DNA from: Lysobacteraceae bacterium NML93-0793
GTDB taxonomy: Bacteria > Pseudomonadota > Gammaproteobacteria > Xanthomonadales > Xanthomonadaceae
DNA: 64,000 bases
Assembly: GCA_002324875.1 (NCBI GenBank)
Contig: NTJG01000003.1
Coordinates: 186,001-250,000 of the forward strand
Reading direction: 5' to 3'
Shown in pieces: positions 63,634 through 64,000 of the stretch. The notes beneath the pieces are model-generated. The model had not been told where the DNA came from. It searched no databases and saw only the letters and a program-made list of their open reading frames with translations. A program made the position numbers and the translations under genes. How positions within the stretch are numbered: position 1 is the first letter of the stretch; each line of letters starts with the position of its first letter.

Positions 63634-64000
63634 TCAGAACGAAACGCGCGTGCTCAGCTGCGAACGCAGCACCGACAGGTGCCCGGTCTCGCGCTTCCAC
63701 GCCGTGCGGATGGCCTCGATCGCCGCCGATGCCTCGGCGGTATCGGCGTGGAGGACCACCAGTTCCTTGGAGCGCAGACGGGTGGGCGTGGCGGCGCCGT
63801 CGGGCAGCCACTGGCCGTAGACGTCGATGACGCTGAGGCCCCGCGGAAACCGCGGGGTGACCTCCCGGTCGAGAAATGCCAGCCAGCGGGCCTCGTCCGC
63901 GACGCGTTCGGACTCGCTCGCGTCCCAGCGGCCGGTCGCGAAGTACAGTTCGGTGCGCAGCCAGCCTTCGCCCTGCGCGGGCCGCGCCGGATCACCGTGA
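63634..64000 (-). CDS. DUF3574 domain protein, 5' end missing
   Basis: The C-terminal 121 codons of a gene cut by the window end, so the start is not visible. The readable part has WLRTELYFATGRWDASE, then WLAFLDREVTPRFPRGLSVI, DVYGQWLPDG and RLRSKELVVLHADT, which match DUF3574. Function unknown; family members are usually small secreted proteins. It ends 52 bases before TonB receptor 3 and probably shares its transcript. The parallel frame here that reads as arginine-rich is a shadow. Confidence 0.85.
   Translation of the reverse strand, partial: HGDPARPAQGEGWLRTELYFATGRWDASESERVADEARWLAFLDREVTPRFPRGLSVIDVYGQWLPDGAATPTRLRSKELVVLHADTAEASAAIEAIRTAWKRETGHLSVLRSQLSTRVSF

Noticed and set aside
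63654-63995. 113-aa arginine-rich frame at the right edge
   Set aside because: The neighbouring frame encodes a DUF3574 protein, so this one is a shadow.

Overview
The window is GC-rich, almost fully coding DNA from one bacterial chromosome. Gene content and order point to the Lysobacteraceae (Xanthomonadaceae), probably a Luteimonas- or Lysobacter-like genus. The signs are the yebC-ruvC-ruvA-kup...ruvB-ybgC-tolQRAB-pal-cpoB-queE-queC order, several TonB-dependent receptors, an otsB/GH15/otsA operon, and short dispersed palindromes with a core beginning CGTCATTCC. This placement is inferred from content; no 16S gene is present. I see no phage, insertion sequence, CRISPR array or other sign of a large mobile island.

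Layout. 1-4.6 kb: 5' end of transketolase, a glutamate/dicarboxylate symporter, RecQ, a 66-aa unknown protein, tRNA-Lys(TTT) and a 57-aa unknown protein. 4.7-21.2 kb, all on the minus strand: one long block running yebC, ruvC, ruvA, kup, a dual-receiver GGDEF protein, a luciferase-like monooxygenase, a DUF418 membrane protein, ruvB, ybgC, tolQ, tolR, tolA, tolB, pal, cpoB, queE, queC. It combines Holliday-junction processing, K+ uptake, the Tol-Pal envelope machine and preQ0 synthesis. 21.3-25 kb: an AraC regulator diverging from ohr and a secreted haloperoxidase-like hydrolase, plus a lipase-like hydrolase and a GNAT acetyltransferase.

25-29.8 kb: a compact napEFDABC periplasmic nitrate reductase operon with overlapping genes, preceded by a perfect FNR/Anr box placed exactly as in a class II promoter. 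30-38.2 kb: aspS, an FmdB-type zinc ribbon protein, a SIMPL protein, a Tat-exported class A beta-lactamase-like protein diverging from an AmpR-like regulator, a lipoprotein and a YheS-type ABC-F ATPase. 38.4-47.2 kb: two tandem paralogous TonB receptors each followed by a near-identical hairpin, a YbaL-type CPA2 antiporter coupled to a class III sirtuin, and a YfcH epimerase-like protein.

47.5-54.3 kb: clpB with a sigma-32-like promoter, a glutathione S-transferase, a four-PAS hybrid histidine kinase and a DUF393 protein. 54.3-58.3 kb: the overlapping otsB-GH15-otsA trehalose operon. 58.3-64 kb: glyoxalase I, a DUF4166 protein, a xanthine/uracil-type permease, a third TonB receptor and a DUF3574 protein cut by the window end.

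I found no single unmistakable new system. The best leads are: the beta-lactamase-like protein, which keeps SxxK, SDN and KTG but has lost about nine residues of the omega loop including the ExxLN element; NapB with a lipoprotein signal; a diguanylate cyclase whose first receiver lacks its acidic pocket and phospho-Asp; a heptanucleotide tandem repeat abutting the queC start codon; and the antiporter-sirtuin pair.
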